Made by a program: the position numbers and the translations under genes. 11,780 nt of DNA from Veillonella parvula. GTDB taxonomy: Bacteria; Bacillota; Negativicutes; Veillonellales; Veillonellaceae. Positions 1 to 6,954 of the stretch are shown here, piece by piece. The notes below the pieces were generated by a model. It searched no databases, was not told the DNA's origin, and saw only the letters and a program-made list of their open reading frames with translations. The stretch lies in assembly GCA_947096075.1 (NCBI GenBank), contig CAMUQE010000053.1, forward strand, positions 1 to 11,780, written 5' to 3'. Numbering within the stretch: the first letter of the stretch is position 1; every line of letters starts with the position of its first letter.

Positions 1-79
1 TATGTTCAATCATTTTGATTGATTACCTATCATTGTTCAGTTTTCAAAGATCTGTTACGTTAGTTCTACGCCTAACGAC
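1..79 (-). other. Probable rRNA operon leader (5' part), 16S gene beyond left edge
   Basis: This is the transcribed region downstream of the strong promoter at 86-114, read on the minus strand. It holds an imperfect stem-loop (CGTTAG/CTAACG at 58-63 and 72-77). At 34-52 it has a stretch reading GATCTTTGAAAACTGAACA on the minus strand, which resembles the boxA antitermination element and the conserved leader sequence ahead of 16S rRNA in many Firmicutes. A second small inverted repeat (CAATCA/TGATTG, 7-12 and 16-21) lies near the edge. No protein start with a ribosome binding site is visible. That rRNA genes follow is inference, because the 16S sequence itself is outside the window. Confidence 0.6.
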
Positions 80-85
80 TTGTAT

Positions 86-114
86 AGTATATCAATCTAA
101 CCTTAAATCGTCAA
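86..114 (-). promoter_or_regulatory. Strong sigma-70/sigma-A promoter, probably for an rRNA operon
   Basis: On the minus strand a -35 box TTGACG (109-114) and a -10 box TATACT (86-91) are separated by exactly 17 bp. Transcription would start near 79-80. It points away from the tRNA cluster and into the boxA-like leader at 34-52, so it most likely drives a stable-RNA operon past the left edge. Confidence 0.75.
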
Positions 115-198
115 CCTCTTTTCCAAAGATTTTTCAACCGATTTTCGATTAAATTTTATACTCACAATCATAACCAAAATCTCTAAAAATAGAGATAG

Positions 199-228
199 AA
201 AACTCACAAACCGAAGTTTGTGAGTTTT
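199..228 (-). terminator. Hairpin terminator of the tRNA cluster
   Basis: A perfect 13-bp inverted repeat (199-211 and 216-228) encloses a 4-nt loop. On the minus strand the loop is UUCG closed by C-G, the very stable tetraloop, which favours minus-strand function. The 3' arm ends in UUUU. It begins 5 bases after the encoded CCA of tRNA-Lys and precedes the next promoter, the place expected for a terminator. The U tract is part of the stem rather than a long separate tail. A smaller inverted repeat (CTCTA/TAGAG, 181-194) follows. Confidence 0.75.
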
Positions 229-232
229 AATT

Positions 233-308
233 TGGTGACTCACCCGCGACTCGAACGCGGGACACCCTGATTAAAAGTCAGGTGCTCTGCCAACTGAGCT
301 AGTGAGTC
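233..308 (-). tRNA. tRNA-Lys (anticodon UUU)
   Basis: Read on the minus strand, the 76-nt gene folds into a full cloverleaf. It has a 7-bp acceptor GACTCAC/GTGAGTC, a D arm closed by GCTC/GAGC, an anticodon stem CCTGA/TCAGG with loop CTTTTAA (anticodon TTT), a T arm with TTCGAGT, an A discriminator and an encoded CCA. It decodes AAA and AAG lysine codons. It is the last gene of the His-Gln-Lys cluster, only 4 nt after tRNA-Gln, so the three are surely processed from one precursor. Confidence 0.97.
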
Positions 309-312
309 ATGT

Positions 313-387
313 TGGCAGGGGTGGCTGGGATCGAACCAGCGCATAACGGAGTCAAAGTCCGTTGCCTTACCACTTGGCGACACCCCT
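313..387 (-). tRNA. tRNA-Gln (anticodon UUG)
   Basis: A 75-nt cloverleaf on the minus strand. The acceptor is AGGGGTG/CACCCCT, the anticodon stem ACGGA/TCCGT carries loop CTTTGAC (anticodon TTG), the T stem GCTGG/CCAGC carries loop TTCGATC, the discriminator is G and CCA is encoded. It decodes CAA, and CAG by wobble. It is the middle gene of the cluster, 24 nt after tRNA-His and 4 nt before tRNA-Lys. Confidence 0.97.
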
Positions 388-411
388 ACAGTGATTACGA
401 TGTGTAGGTTA

Positions 412-488
412 TGGGGTGAGTAGTGGGGATCGAACCCACGCGTAACGGAGCCACAATCCGCCGTGTTAACCGCTTCACCATACCCACC
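412..488 (-). tRNA. tRNA-His (anticodon GUG)
   Basis: A 77-nt gene on the minus strand that includes the extra 5' G (G-1) typical of tRNA-His, here encoded at position 488 opposite the C discriminator. The acceptor is GTGGGTA/TACTCAC with one G-U pair. The anticodon stem GCGGA/TCCGT carries loop TTGTGGC (anticodon GTG). The T loop is TTCGATC and CCA is encoded. It is the first gene of the tRNA cluster, about 35 nt after the predicted transcription start. Confidence 0.97.
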
Positions 489-501
489 ACCTTGTAGGTA
501 T

Positions 502-518
502 CGAAGACATTGTCTTCG
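502..518 (-). repeat. Inverted repeat in the tRNA precursor leader
   Basis: CGAAGACA at 502-509 and TGTCTTCG at 511-518 form a 17-nt perfect inverted repeat with a single central base. It lies between the predicted transcription start (near 523) and the 5' end of tRNA-His (488). In RNA it would fold as a stem of about 6 bp with a 5-nt loop. It could guide precursor processing or bind a protein as DNA. Its role is unknown. Confidence 0.6.
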
Positions 519-529
519 TAACAAAGAGA

Positions 530-558
530 ATTATATCTTTTCTAGAGATTTGTGTCAA
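530..558 (-). promoter_or_regulatory. Consensus promoter of the tRNA His-Gln-Lys cluster
   Basis: A perfect -35 TTGACA (553-558) and a perfect -10 TATAAT (530-535) are separated by 17 bp on the minus strand. The start site would be near 523, about 35 nt ahead of tRNA-His. A full match in both boxes with ideal spacing fits a stable-RNA promoter. Confidence 0.9.
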
Positions 559-647
559 CACCTTTTTCTCAATTTCATTAATTTTTACAAACGAAACTTT
601 TAATTGTGTCATCTCTAATATAAGCCCTTTAATCCTCATATAAATAA

Positions 648-689
648 GGAAGCACTATCGGAAACTTTCGTTTCACAAACAGCGCTTCC
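648..689 (-). terminator. Probable terminator of speE
   Basis: This long imperfect hairpin starts 16 nt after the speE stop codon on the minus strand. The outer stem pairs GGAAGC with GCTTCC and continues to about 9 bp with one G-U pair. An inner GAAAC-GAAA-GTTTC hairpin caps it. The sequence after the hairpin is TTATTTATAT, a weak U-rich tail. The gap between speE and the tRNA promoter (559-705) holds nothing else I can identify. Confidence 0.65.
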
Positions 690-705
690 CCATTATACAT
701 ATTAT

Positions 706-1545
706 TTACTTACTTGGCAAATAATTTTTTACAAAATTTGGCAATGCAAAGGCAGCTTTTTGAATGTCTGCATTATAGTACTTTGTTTCAAAGTTTTGTT
801 CTCGGTTTGGAATCCATGTTAGAGGATCAAATGTTTTAGACCCCAAGGTAAAACAATGCATCCCTGCAGGATAGATTGGAATGAAAGCTGTATATAAGCG
901 CGCAATTGGAAAATGGCTATTAACATAACCAAATACTTTTTCCACTAATGGTTGGTGTAACATCGGAGATTCTGTTTGTTGTACAAACAAGCCATCAGCT
1001 TTCAAAGCTTTTAATGTATTCTTATAAAATTCTTCTGTAAACAAGCCTTCACCAGGACCGATTGGATCGGAACAGTCTACTATAATTACATCATAATAAT
1101 CTTCTGCTTCTGCCATGAACCCAATACCATCGCCAATTTTTACAGTTAATTTTGGATGGTTTTCAATCATAGCTTTAGCAATAGTTGGTAAATATTGTTT
1201 TGCCAACTCTACTACCTTGCCATCAATTTCAACCATTGTTACTTCTTTTACACAGTCGTGACGTACACATTCTCTAGCTACGCCACCATCACCGCCACCG
1301 ATGATCAATACTCGTTCAGGATTTGGATGTAAGAATAATGGAACATGACTCATCATTTCATGGTAGATGAACTCTTCACGTTCAGATGTTTGAAATACAC
1401 CATCTAATGCGAGCATTGTACCATACTCTTTAGATTTAAATACTTCAATTTTTTGGAACTCAGATTCACCTGAATATAATACTTCTTCCGCTTCAGCGCT
1501 TAGACGCAAATGAGGTGTTTGTTCCTCAGTAACCCATTGACTCAT
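706..1545 (-). CDS. speE: Spermidine synthase (polyamine aminopropyltransferase)
   Basis: Transfers an aminopropyl group from decarboxylated S-adenosylmethionine to putrescine, giving spermidine and methylthioadenosine in the cytosol. The 279-residue protein has the Rossmann-type methyltransferase-like fold. The nucleotide-binding GGGDGG is at 83-88, the acidic residue in VEID is at E106, and the active-site segment DCSDPIGPGEG starts at D157, followed by a family C-terminal YYNADIQKAAF segment (256-266). The last motif has Gln where I expect His in many homologues. I chose the start at 1545 because AGGAGG lies 6 nt upstream. The open frame runs 15 codons further (to 1590), but that extension overlaps an inverted repeat and lacks a ribosome binding site. 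No speD or speA is in the window. If the host is Veillonella-like, polyamines also matter there as peptidoglycan substituents, so the product role could be wider. Identification is firm, substrate preference is not. Confidence 0.95.
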   Translation of the reverse strand: MSQWVTEEQTPHLRLSAEAEEVLYSGESEFQKIEVFKSKEYGTMLALDGVFQTSEREEFIYHEMMSHVPLFLHPNPERVLIIGGGDGGVARECVRHDCVKEVTMVEIDGKVVELAKQYLPTIAKAMIENHPKLTVKIGDGIGFMAEAEDYYDVIIVDCSDPIGPGEGLFTEEFYKNTLKALKADGLFVQQTESPMLHQPLVEKVFGYVNSHFPIARLYTAFIPIYPAGMHCFTLGSKTFDPLTWIPNREQNFETKYYNADIQKAAFALPNFVKNYLPSK

Positions 1546-1572
1546 GTAGTACCTCCTACTATTTATACTACA

Positions 1573-1602
1573 ATACGCACCGCAGATCACTGCGATGCGT
1601 AT
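1573..1602 (-). repeat. Inverted repeat between the C39-like gene and speE
   Basis: A 30-nt stem-loop: ATACGCA (1573-1579) pairs with TGCGTAT (1596-1602), then one C/A mismatch, then CGCAG pairs with CTGCG around the loop ATCA (1586-1589). It sits in the 86-nt gap, just upstream of the speE ribosome binding site. No U tract follows on the minus strand, so it is a poor intrinsic terminator. It could be a processing, stabilising or attenuating element ahead of speE, or a protein-binding palindrome. Confidence 0.6.
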
Positions 1603-1631
1603 GTATATTATTACTTTAATCGCCCTGTTAC

Positions 1632-2261
1632 TTACTCTTTGCGACTAATGTAACAGAATCCACCACCTAAAATAGTGTCTTTCATCCAATTCGCCAAAGA
1701 GAAATCACGAATTTCACCTTCATCAAAGATGCCACAACGGATATCATCGCCGTCCATAAACATCCTGTGAATCGGAACCCAATGCCAGGTATAGAGCGCC
1801 TTCTCTTTTCCTTTATGACGATTCAAAAATGCTACAGGCACATCCTGTGCCAATGCATCATGTATAAACTGAGCTGCAGCCTCCACCTCTACGCGTGATG
1901 CACAGAAAGGTGATACATTTAGCATATGCACATCATAAGACAATCCTTCGTCCTCTAACAAACGTATAAGTCCTCGTTCCATCCATTGCGTTTTATAAAC
2001 ACCGCCACCAAAACGTGGTTTTACATATTTCCAAACTAAGTTCATTCGTTCTAACGCAAGGCTTTGGTCGGATGTGGTTTCTAGATCTAATAAGCCATCC
2101 CTAAATAGCGAATAGCCCAATACTTGTGATGCCGATGTAGGACCACAACCAGACAAGCGTTGCCACTCATCAGTGAACCACTCTTGGTCATACCCATATG
2201 ATGTTTTACCATTTACATCGATATATAGCCATTCTGGATGTTTAATAGATACTTCATTCAT
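1632..2261 (-). CDS. Uncharacterised protein with C39/papain-like cysteine peptidase pattern
   Basis: I do not recognise a named family member. The 209-residue protein has no signal peptide or membrane segment, so it is probably cytosolic. SGCGPTSASQ around C39 matches the catalytic-Cys segment of C39-like peptidases (Peptidase_C39_2 type). A later TWHWVPIH gives a candidate catalytic H160, and FDEGE gives a candidate acid at D180. The order Cys-His-Asp and the spacing fit the papain-like fold. It is not a bacteriocin-transporter domain, since no transporter is attached. The start at 2261 lies 4 nt after the ppiB stop, with GAAGG inside the ppiB end as ribosome binding site, so it is coupled to ppiB. 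It is the last gene of the VOC-tcdA-ppiB run. Substrate unknown: peptide, isopeptide or amide hydrolysis are all possible, and an inactive member cannot be excluded. Confidence 0.75.
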   Translation of the reverse strand: MNEVSIKHPEWLYIDVNGKTSYGYDQEWFTDEWQRLSGCGPTSASQVLGYSLFRDGLLDLETTSDQSLALERMNLVWKYVKPRFGGGVYKTQWMERGLIRLLEDEGLSYDVHMLNVSPFCASRVEVEAAAQFIHDALAQDVPVAFLNRHKGKEKALYTWHWVPIHRMFMDGDDIRCGIFDEGEIRDFSLANWMKDTILGGGFCYISRKE

Positions 2262-2265
2262 GAGA

Positions 2266-2700
2266 TTAACCTTCGATTACTTCTACAGTTTCCATGATAG
2301 CACCTTGTTGGATACCATCAACTACATCCATACCTTCAATGACTTTACCAAATACGGTATGTACACCATCTAAATGAGGTTGTGGTTCGTATACAATAAA
2401 GAATTGACTACCACCAGTATTAGGGCCACGGTGAGCCATAGACAAGGCACCACGCTCATGTTTATGAGGATTGCCAACTAGTTCGTCTTTAATTGTATAG
2501 CCAGGGCCGCCTGTACCATTACCATTAGGGCAGCCACCTTGTGCTACGAAACCAGGGATTACACGGTGGAAACGAAGACCATTGTAAAAGCCTTTATTAA
2601 TTAAGTCTACAAAGTTTTGCACTGTTCCAGGTGCTTCTTTATCAAATAATTCAATTATAATATCGCCGCCGTCAGCCATATGGATTTTTGCTTTTTTCAT
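2266..2700 (-). CDS. ppiB: Peptidyl-prolyl cis-trans isomerase, cyclophilin type
   Basis: Catalyses cis-trans isomerisation of peptide bonds before proline and so assists protein folding. The 144-residue protein is essentially a single cyclophilin domain with no signal peptide, which points to the cytosol. Active-site segments are FHRVIPGFVAQGG (F44, R46, F51, Q54), GSQFFI (97-102) and HLDGVHTVFG (109-118). The position matching the cyclosporin-contact Trp of human cyclophilin A is His (H109), as is common in bacteria. Its ATG overlaps the tcdA stop codon by 4 nt (ATGA), a sign of translational coupling, and the next gene starts 4 nt after its stop. The family is certain. The symbol follows the usual name for short cytosolic bacterial cyclophilins. 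Confidence 0.95.
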   Translation of the reverse strand: MKKAKIHMADGGDIIIELFDKEAPGTVQNFVDLINKGFYNGLRFHRVIPGFVAQGGCPNGNGTGGPGYTIKDELVGNPHKHERGALSMAHRGPNTGGSQFFIVYEPQPHLDGVHTVFGKVIEGMDVVDGIQQGAIMETVEVIEG

Positions 2701-3404
2701 TGTTCAGGTACCTCCAAAATTGTACGCAATACATGTGCTACTAATATAAAACCTGCCACTGGGGGCACAAAACTACATGTTCCAGGACTTGTCGCTTCGC
2801 CGCGGAATTGTGGTTTTGTCGGTTTTTCTGTAGAAAATAAAACTAATTGTTTTTTAATTCCCCGTTTTTTGAGTTCCCGACGCATAACGCGTGCCAAAGG
2901 ACATGTATGAGACTTATTGATATCAGCAATCATAAGTTTTTCTGGGTAAAAGCGATTACCGCCGCCCATACAAGAAATAACGGGGATACTTTCACGTTGA
3001 CAAATCTCAATGATATTAAGTTTCGCCGTTACCATATCAATGGCATCGATAACATAATCAACGTTCAAGCTTTGAATAAATCCAGGATAGATTTCCTCAG
3101 TATACATAATATCATGGATTTCTATCACCACATCAGGATTAATGGAAAGAGCTCGCGCCTTTGCCACCTCTACCTTACGTGCCCCAATCGTATCATGAGT
3201 CGTAATCATTTGGCGGTTCAAATTGCTAGGCGCTACGGAGTCACCATCAATAATGACGATGCGCCCCACACCAGCTCGCACTAACGCCTCAAGGGCACCA
3301 CCACCTACGCCACCGACACCAAAGAGTGCAATAGACGTGTCCTTTAATGTTTGGATTTTATTGGGACCAACCAACCACTCTAAACGAGTTAACATATATT
3401 CCAT
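2697..3404 (-). CDS. tcdA: tRNA threonylcarbamoyladenosine dehydratase (E1/ThiF-like)
   Basis: TcdA (also called CsdL) uses ATP to dehydrate t6A at position 37 of ANN-decoding tRNAs to the cyclic form ct6A. The 235-residue protein has the E1-like fold. The nucleotide-binding GVGGVGG is at 29-35, IDGD at 52-55, the SNLNRQ segment at 60-65 and AIDMVTAKLNII further on. The late FSTEKP and SFVPPVAGF segments separate TcdA from ThiF and MoeB, and I see no CxxC zinc pairs of MoeB type. I chose the start at 3404 because its ATG shares one base with the stop of the preceding gene (TAATG), with GGGGA upstream. A longer frame reaches 3437 without a better ribosome binding site. ATG three codons later is an alternative. 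A sulphur carrier activation role is less likely, since no ThiS or MoaD partner is near. Confidence 0.88.
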   Translation of the reverse strand: MEYMLTRLEWLVGPNKIQTLKDTSIALFGVGGVGGGALEALVRAGVGRIVIIDGDSVAPSNLNRQMITTHDTIGARKVEVAKARALSINPDVVIEIHDIMYTEEIYPGFIQSLNVDYVIDAIDMVTAKLNIIEICQRESIPVISCMGGGNRFYPEKLMIADINKSHTCPLARVMRRELKKRGIKKQLVLFSTEKPTKPQFRGEATSPGTCSFVPPVAGFILVAHVLRTILEVPEQ

Positions 3405-3778
3405 TAATATTTCCCCGTCGGAATGATTTCGGTCCAATATCCATCTGGATCCGCTATGAAATAAATGCCCATATCAGCATTTTCATAAGCAACAACGCCC
3501 ATTTCTTTATGCTTTTTAAGAGCCGCTTCATAGTCATCTACATAGAATGCTAAGTGGAATTCATTATCCCCTAAATTATAAGGGCGATCCCAGTCACGCA
3601 ACCATGTAAGTTCTAATTCATGTGCTGTATAAGGACTTTTTAAATATACGAGAGTGAAAGCACCGCTTGGGTCTTCCAAACGACGAGACTCCTCGAGCAA
3701 TAACGCCTCTTTATAGAATGCTAGACTTTCATCAAGGTCTTTAACATTTATATTATTATGAGCAAACGAAAACTTCAT
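3404..3778 (-). CDS. gloA: Glyoxalase I-like VOC family protein (lactoylglutathione lyase type)
   Basis: Glyoxalase I isomerises the hemithioacetal of methylglyoxal and a thiol such as glutathione, detoxifying a glycolytic by-product. The 124-residue protein shows two beta-alpha-beta-beta-beta modules of the vicinal-oxygen-chelate fold. All four expected metal ligands can be placed: H7, E56 (in HELELTW), H75 (in FHLAF) and E117 (in the DPDGYWTEII signature). The usual bacterial length is about 130. I chose the start at 3778 because GAAGGGGG lies just upstream. The open frame extends 21 codons further without support. It opens the coupled run with tcdA, ppiB and the C39-like gene, 92 nt after sbcC. 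That gap has a GAGGAG with no start codon at the right distance and no convincing promoter. True substrate and thiol are unproven; related VOC enzymes act on other substrates. Confidence 0.8.
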   Translation of the reverse strand: MKFSFAHNNINVKDLDESLAFYKEALLLEESRRLEDPSGAFTLVYLKSPYTAHELELTWLRDWDRPYNLGDNEFHLAFYVDDYEAALKKHKEMGVVAYENADMGIYFIADPDGYWTEIIPTGKY

Positions 3779-3852
3779 AGAACCCCCTTCGTAAATACAG
3801 GATGTTTTTGTAGGAATTCTCCTCTTTTTATAGTAACACATTTGGCAAATCT

Positions 3853-3879
3853 ATATCTAGTTAATGATATCTAGTTAAT
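3853..3879 (-). repeat. 14-bp tandem duplication across the sbcC stop codon
   Basis: ATATCTAGTTAAT occurs at 3853-3865 and again at 3867-3879, a direct repeat with a 14-nt period. The right-hand copy covers the last sbcC codons and the TAG stop (3871-3873), and the other lies just downstream. Because 14 is not a multiple of 3, the duplication does not extend the protein. It looks like a slippage duplication with no evident function. Confidence 0.75.
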
Positions 3880-6800
3880 AACAAATTTTGCCGTACTACC
3901 ATCGTCACCGCGAATAACTTCTAAATGAGCAGGTATGCGCAATTTTAACTCAGGTACATGGGAAATCATACCGATAAGGCGCCCAGAAGATTGCAATTGT
4001 ACCAATGTTTCCATAGCTAGTTCCAATGTATCTGGGTCAAGCGTGCCAAAGCCTTCATCGATGAACATCGTATCCATATGGATACCACCAGCATAGCTTT
4101 GAATAACATCCGCTAATCCCAAGGCAAGCGCCATAGAGGCCAGAAATGTTTCGCCACCCGACAAGGTATTTGCCGGTCTAGATTGCCCCGTGAAAGCATC
4201 CATAACTGCCAAATCAAGGCCTTGCTTGCCACGACCACCACCTGTATAGTCAGATCTTTCCAAGGAATATCTGTTGCGACTCATCTTCTGAAGTCGTAAA
4301 TTGGCTGCATATACGACCTCATCTAAGATAGCCCCCAATACATAACGCTCAAAGGTAACATTTTTAAAGCCTTGCTCCCCACCATTAGCGAGATCATTTA
4401 ATCGACTTAAGAACTTCACCTTTTCACGAGCCTCGCCCATAGCAGTTTCAAGTTCTTCTAATGAGTTGAGCGTAGTTTCAATATGATTTGTTTCTTTATC
4501 CCATGCCGCTAGATTACCTACTAGTGTATCTCGATGCGCTACTGCTGTAGCATAGATTTCATCGGAAACAGTCTCACTTGGCTTAACAACAGTTTCTGTG
4601 GTCTTTAACGCCGCATCATATACAGCTTGTGCTTTATTAAAGGCTTCATCCAAAGCATGCAGCTGTGTTCTATAGATCTCTATCTCTTTAATCTCACGTA
4701 AAGACTCTACAAAATCATTCTCTGTTAAAGAAATGGATTGTAATGACTTTGTATAATTCTTATACATCAAAATAAGATTTTTTGTTTCTTCTTTTACTTG
4801 AGAGGACAAAGTTTCTAAGCGTCCGCGTTTGGCATTCAATTGTTCTCGAGCAGTATCTAAATTAGTTTTGCTAACTTTCACCTGCTCATCGTAGAGTGTA
4901 ATATCACTATCCAATGACTCTAGCTGTTTTTGCCATGCATCTATATCCGCGGTTGGTAAGGTTTTAGATAGAGCATCAATATTAGCTTGTACTGAGCTAA
5001 TGCGAATCTCCAAGTCGTGTAGATTTTTAAGTAATTCATTATGGGCAAGCTCTAAAGTTGCCAACTTATCTCTAGCTACTTTTAACTTGTGCTCATTGTC
5101 AGCTATAGTGTTACTTAACAATTCAGACTTATCACGTAAAACTATGAGTTGATCCATTTTAGCTAATAAATCTTGTTGAACAGATATAGCGCTCTCCTCA
5201 GAAAAAGCGTCCATAGATAACTTTAGCGTAGAAACTTGCGCGGCTACTTGCTTAGTTAACTCATCAAGACGAGTAACTAAGGTTTTCTGTTGTCCCACTT
5301 CGCTAGCTTGCTTTTGCAGTGCCACGTCACGGGTTTTGCGAGCCTCTTCAATTTCATCCTTAGTCGGATACATCTCCGGCTTAGCAGCTAACCGTGGATG
5401 ATCTGTAGAGCCACAAACCGGACAAGGCTCATTATCTACAACTAAATGAACTAGCTCAAAGGCACGTCCTTCTTGCATTAGATGCTCTAATCGTTCAAGA
5501 TGTACCTTTGCAACCTGCAAGGTTTCATCTAAAGACGCTAACGTTTGACCTTTATCGTCGATTTCTTTTTGTACCTTATTAATTTCTTCTAGCAATTCAG
5601 AATATCTATATAAATCATTTAGTTGCCCTTGAATAACAGTAGTATTCTCTAAAAATTTATTATTATCTTGTAACTGTTTACGCAAAGCTTCTAAGTCGTT
5701 TTCTAAAGTCTTTACAAGCTTCCGTTGTTTAGCTAAGGCATCTTCGCTTTTTTTACTATCTAATTCTTCTAAATTACTCTGTAATGTGGACAATTCCTTT
5801 TTCAATACATCTAATTCATTAAACTTCTCTGCTTGTTGTTGAAATTGAGCCAAAGTAGTTCTTTTATCTTGTATACTTTCAGCTCGACCTTCTAAGTCAC
5901 TGTATAAGTCTAAACATTTAGCCTCATGTTGAGTTGCTAGTTCTACATGTTCTTTCGCATCTGAAAGGGCCTGTTCTAAAGTTTTTAATATAGCTTGTTT
6001 CTCAATATATTGTTTATATAATTCATGAGTTGGTGCCAAAGAGTTAAGGAACTGAACCTTTTCGCTTAGATTTACACGCTCAGTTTCCCTTGCTTTCACC
6101 ATGTCAAGTTTCGAAGTAGCCTCAGCAAGAGATTGTTGAGCCTGATTATATAAAGACCATTGATTTCGGAGCACATTAAACTGTTCTACCACGGTTACTG
6201 CCTCATCTCGTTCTACCGCGAGAGCATCTCGATGTGGGCCCCGATTTGCTAGTAACTCACGCACATGCTCAATGGTTACCATTGGAGTCGCTCCATCATG
6301 AGGGATAGACTGCATAAATGCAGTTTGCTTAGTTAGATTTTCTTCAATACCTGCCTTTGCTTCATCATAAGCAGCCTTCAGTGCTTCTTGTAATTTTCGA
6401 TATAGCTCCGTTCTAAAAAGTGTATGTAGTAATTCCTCACGTTCACTCGTAGAGGCCACTAGCAACTTTCGGAATTCCCCTTGAGGTAATAGCACAACTT
6501 GTAAGAACTGATCCTTACGAAATCCTATAATTTGCTGAATAGTATCGCGAATGGCGACAGCAGAGGTAGCAATGACCTTCCACTCACCATCTTTCTTCTC
6601 ATATACAGTAGCGCTAGCATTCTGCTCACGCATCCCTGTACCACGTTTCTTTGCTACCATCTGTTTCGGTAATCGTTCAACACGATATTGTGCATTGCCA
6701 ATAGCAAAGGAGAAATCGACACGAGTCATACGATGAGGTTCTGCAAAGTCACTGCGAATAGCATCTGTTTTGCGTACTTCTCCACTCGGCTCACCATACA

Positions 6801-6954
6801 AGGCATACACTATGGCATCTAAGATTGATGTTTTCCCTGCCCCCGTAGGACCAGCAATGAGAAACATGGAATGGTCTTGAAGCTCATTAAAATCTAAAGT
6901 GACCGAATCACGATACGGACCAAAGGCTTCTATAGTTAATGATATAGGCTTCAT
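3871..6954 (-). CDS. sbcC: Exonuclease subunit SbcC (Rad50-like ATPase)
   Basis: ATPase subunit of the SbcCD complex, which opens hairpins and trims protein-blocked or broken DNA ends during repair and replication of palindromes. The 1027-residue protein, close to the usual 1000-1050, has an N-terminal ABC half with Walker A GPTGAGKTS at 35-43 (K41). A very long coiled coil is interrupted near its middle by the zinc hook CPVC (C511, C514), and the C-terminal half carries the ABC signature LSGGE (931-935) and Walker B FIDEGFG (D966, E967). All expected elements are present. Its ATG follows the sbcD TAA directly with no gap, and AAGGAGG lies inside the end of sbcD, so the two subunits are translationally coupled. 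No clear terminator follows, so some transcription may continue into the VOC gene. Confidence 0.97.
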   Translation of the reverse strand: MKPISLTIEAFGPYRDSVTLDFNELQDHSMFLIAGPTGAGKTSILDAIVYALYGEPSGEVRKTDAIRSDFAEPHRMTRVDFSFAIGNAQYRVERLPKQMVAKKRGTGMREQNASATVYEKKDGEWKVIATSAVAIRDTIQQIIGFRKDQFLQVVLLPQGEFRKLLVASTSEREELLHTLFRTELYRKLQEALKAAYDEAKAGIEENLTKQTAFMQSIPHDGATPMVTIEHVRELLANRGPHRDALAVERDEAVTVVEQFNVLRNQWSLYNQAQQSLAEATSKLDMVKARETERVNLSEKVQFLNSLAPTHELYKQYIEKQAILKTLEQALSDAKEHVELATQHEAKCLDLYSDLEGRAESIQDKRTTLAQFQQQAEKFNELDVLKKELSTLQSNLEELDSKKSEDALAKQRKLVKTLENDLEALRKQLQDNNKFLENTTVIQGQLNDLYRYSELLEEINKVQKEIDDKGQTLASLDETLQVAKVHLERLEHLMQEGRAFELVHLVVDNEPCPVCGSTDHPRLAAKPEMYPTKDEIEEARKTRDVALQKQASEVGQQKTLVTRLDELTKQVAAQVSTLKLSMDAFSEESAISVQQDLLAKMDQLIVLRDKSELLSNTIADNEHKLKVARDKLATLELAHNELLKNLHDLEIRISSVQANIDALSKTLPTADIDAWQKQLESLDSDITLYDEQVKVSKTNLDTAREQLNAKRGRLETLSSQVKEETKNLILMYKNYTKSLQSISLTENDFVESLREIKEIEIYRTQLHALDEAFNKAQAVYDAALKTTETVVKPSETVSDEIYATAVAHRDTLVGNLAAWDKETNHIETTLNSLEELETAMGEAREKVKFLSRLNDLANGGEQGFKNVTFERYVLGAILDEVVYAANLRLQKMSRNRYSLERSDYTGGGRGKQGLDLAVMDAFTGQSRPANTLSGGETFLASMALALGLADVIQSYAGGIHMDTMFIDEGFGTLDPDTLELAMETLVQLQSSGRLIGMISHVPELKLRIPAHLEVIRGDDGSTAKFVIN

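Noticed and set aside
240..524. Minus-strand open frame of 94 codons
   Set aside because: It runs through the three tRNA genes and has no ribosome binding site or protein family likeness.
1546..1590. N-terminal extension of SpeE by 15 codons
   Set aside because: AGGAGG sits correctly before the internal ATG at 1545, and the extension overlaps an inverted repeat.
1632..2261. C39-like protein considered as a bacteriocin maturation peptidase
   Set aside because: It has no ABC transporter domains and no double-glycine leader peptide or bacteriocin gene nearby.
2697..3404. E1-like protein considered as ThiF or MoeB
   Set aside because: The TcdA-type SFVPPV and FSTEKP segments, the lack of MoeB CxxC pairs and the absence of thiamine or molybdopterin genes favour TcdA.
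2847..3553. Plus-strand open frames opposite tcdA and the VOC gene
   Set aside because: They are antisense to well-supported genes and lack recognisable domains.
3779..3841. 21-codon extension of the VOC protein
   Set aside because: The internal ATG at 3778 has GAAGGGGG upstream and fits the family start. The extension includes that ribosome binding site.
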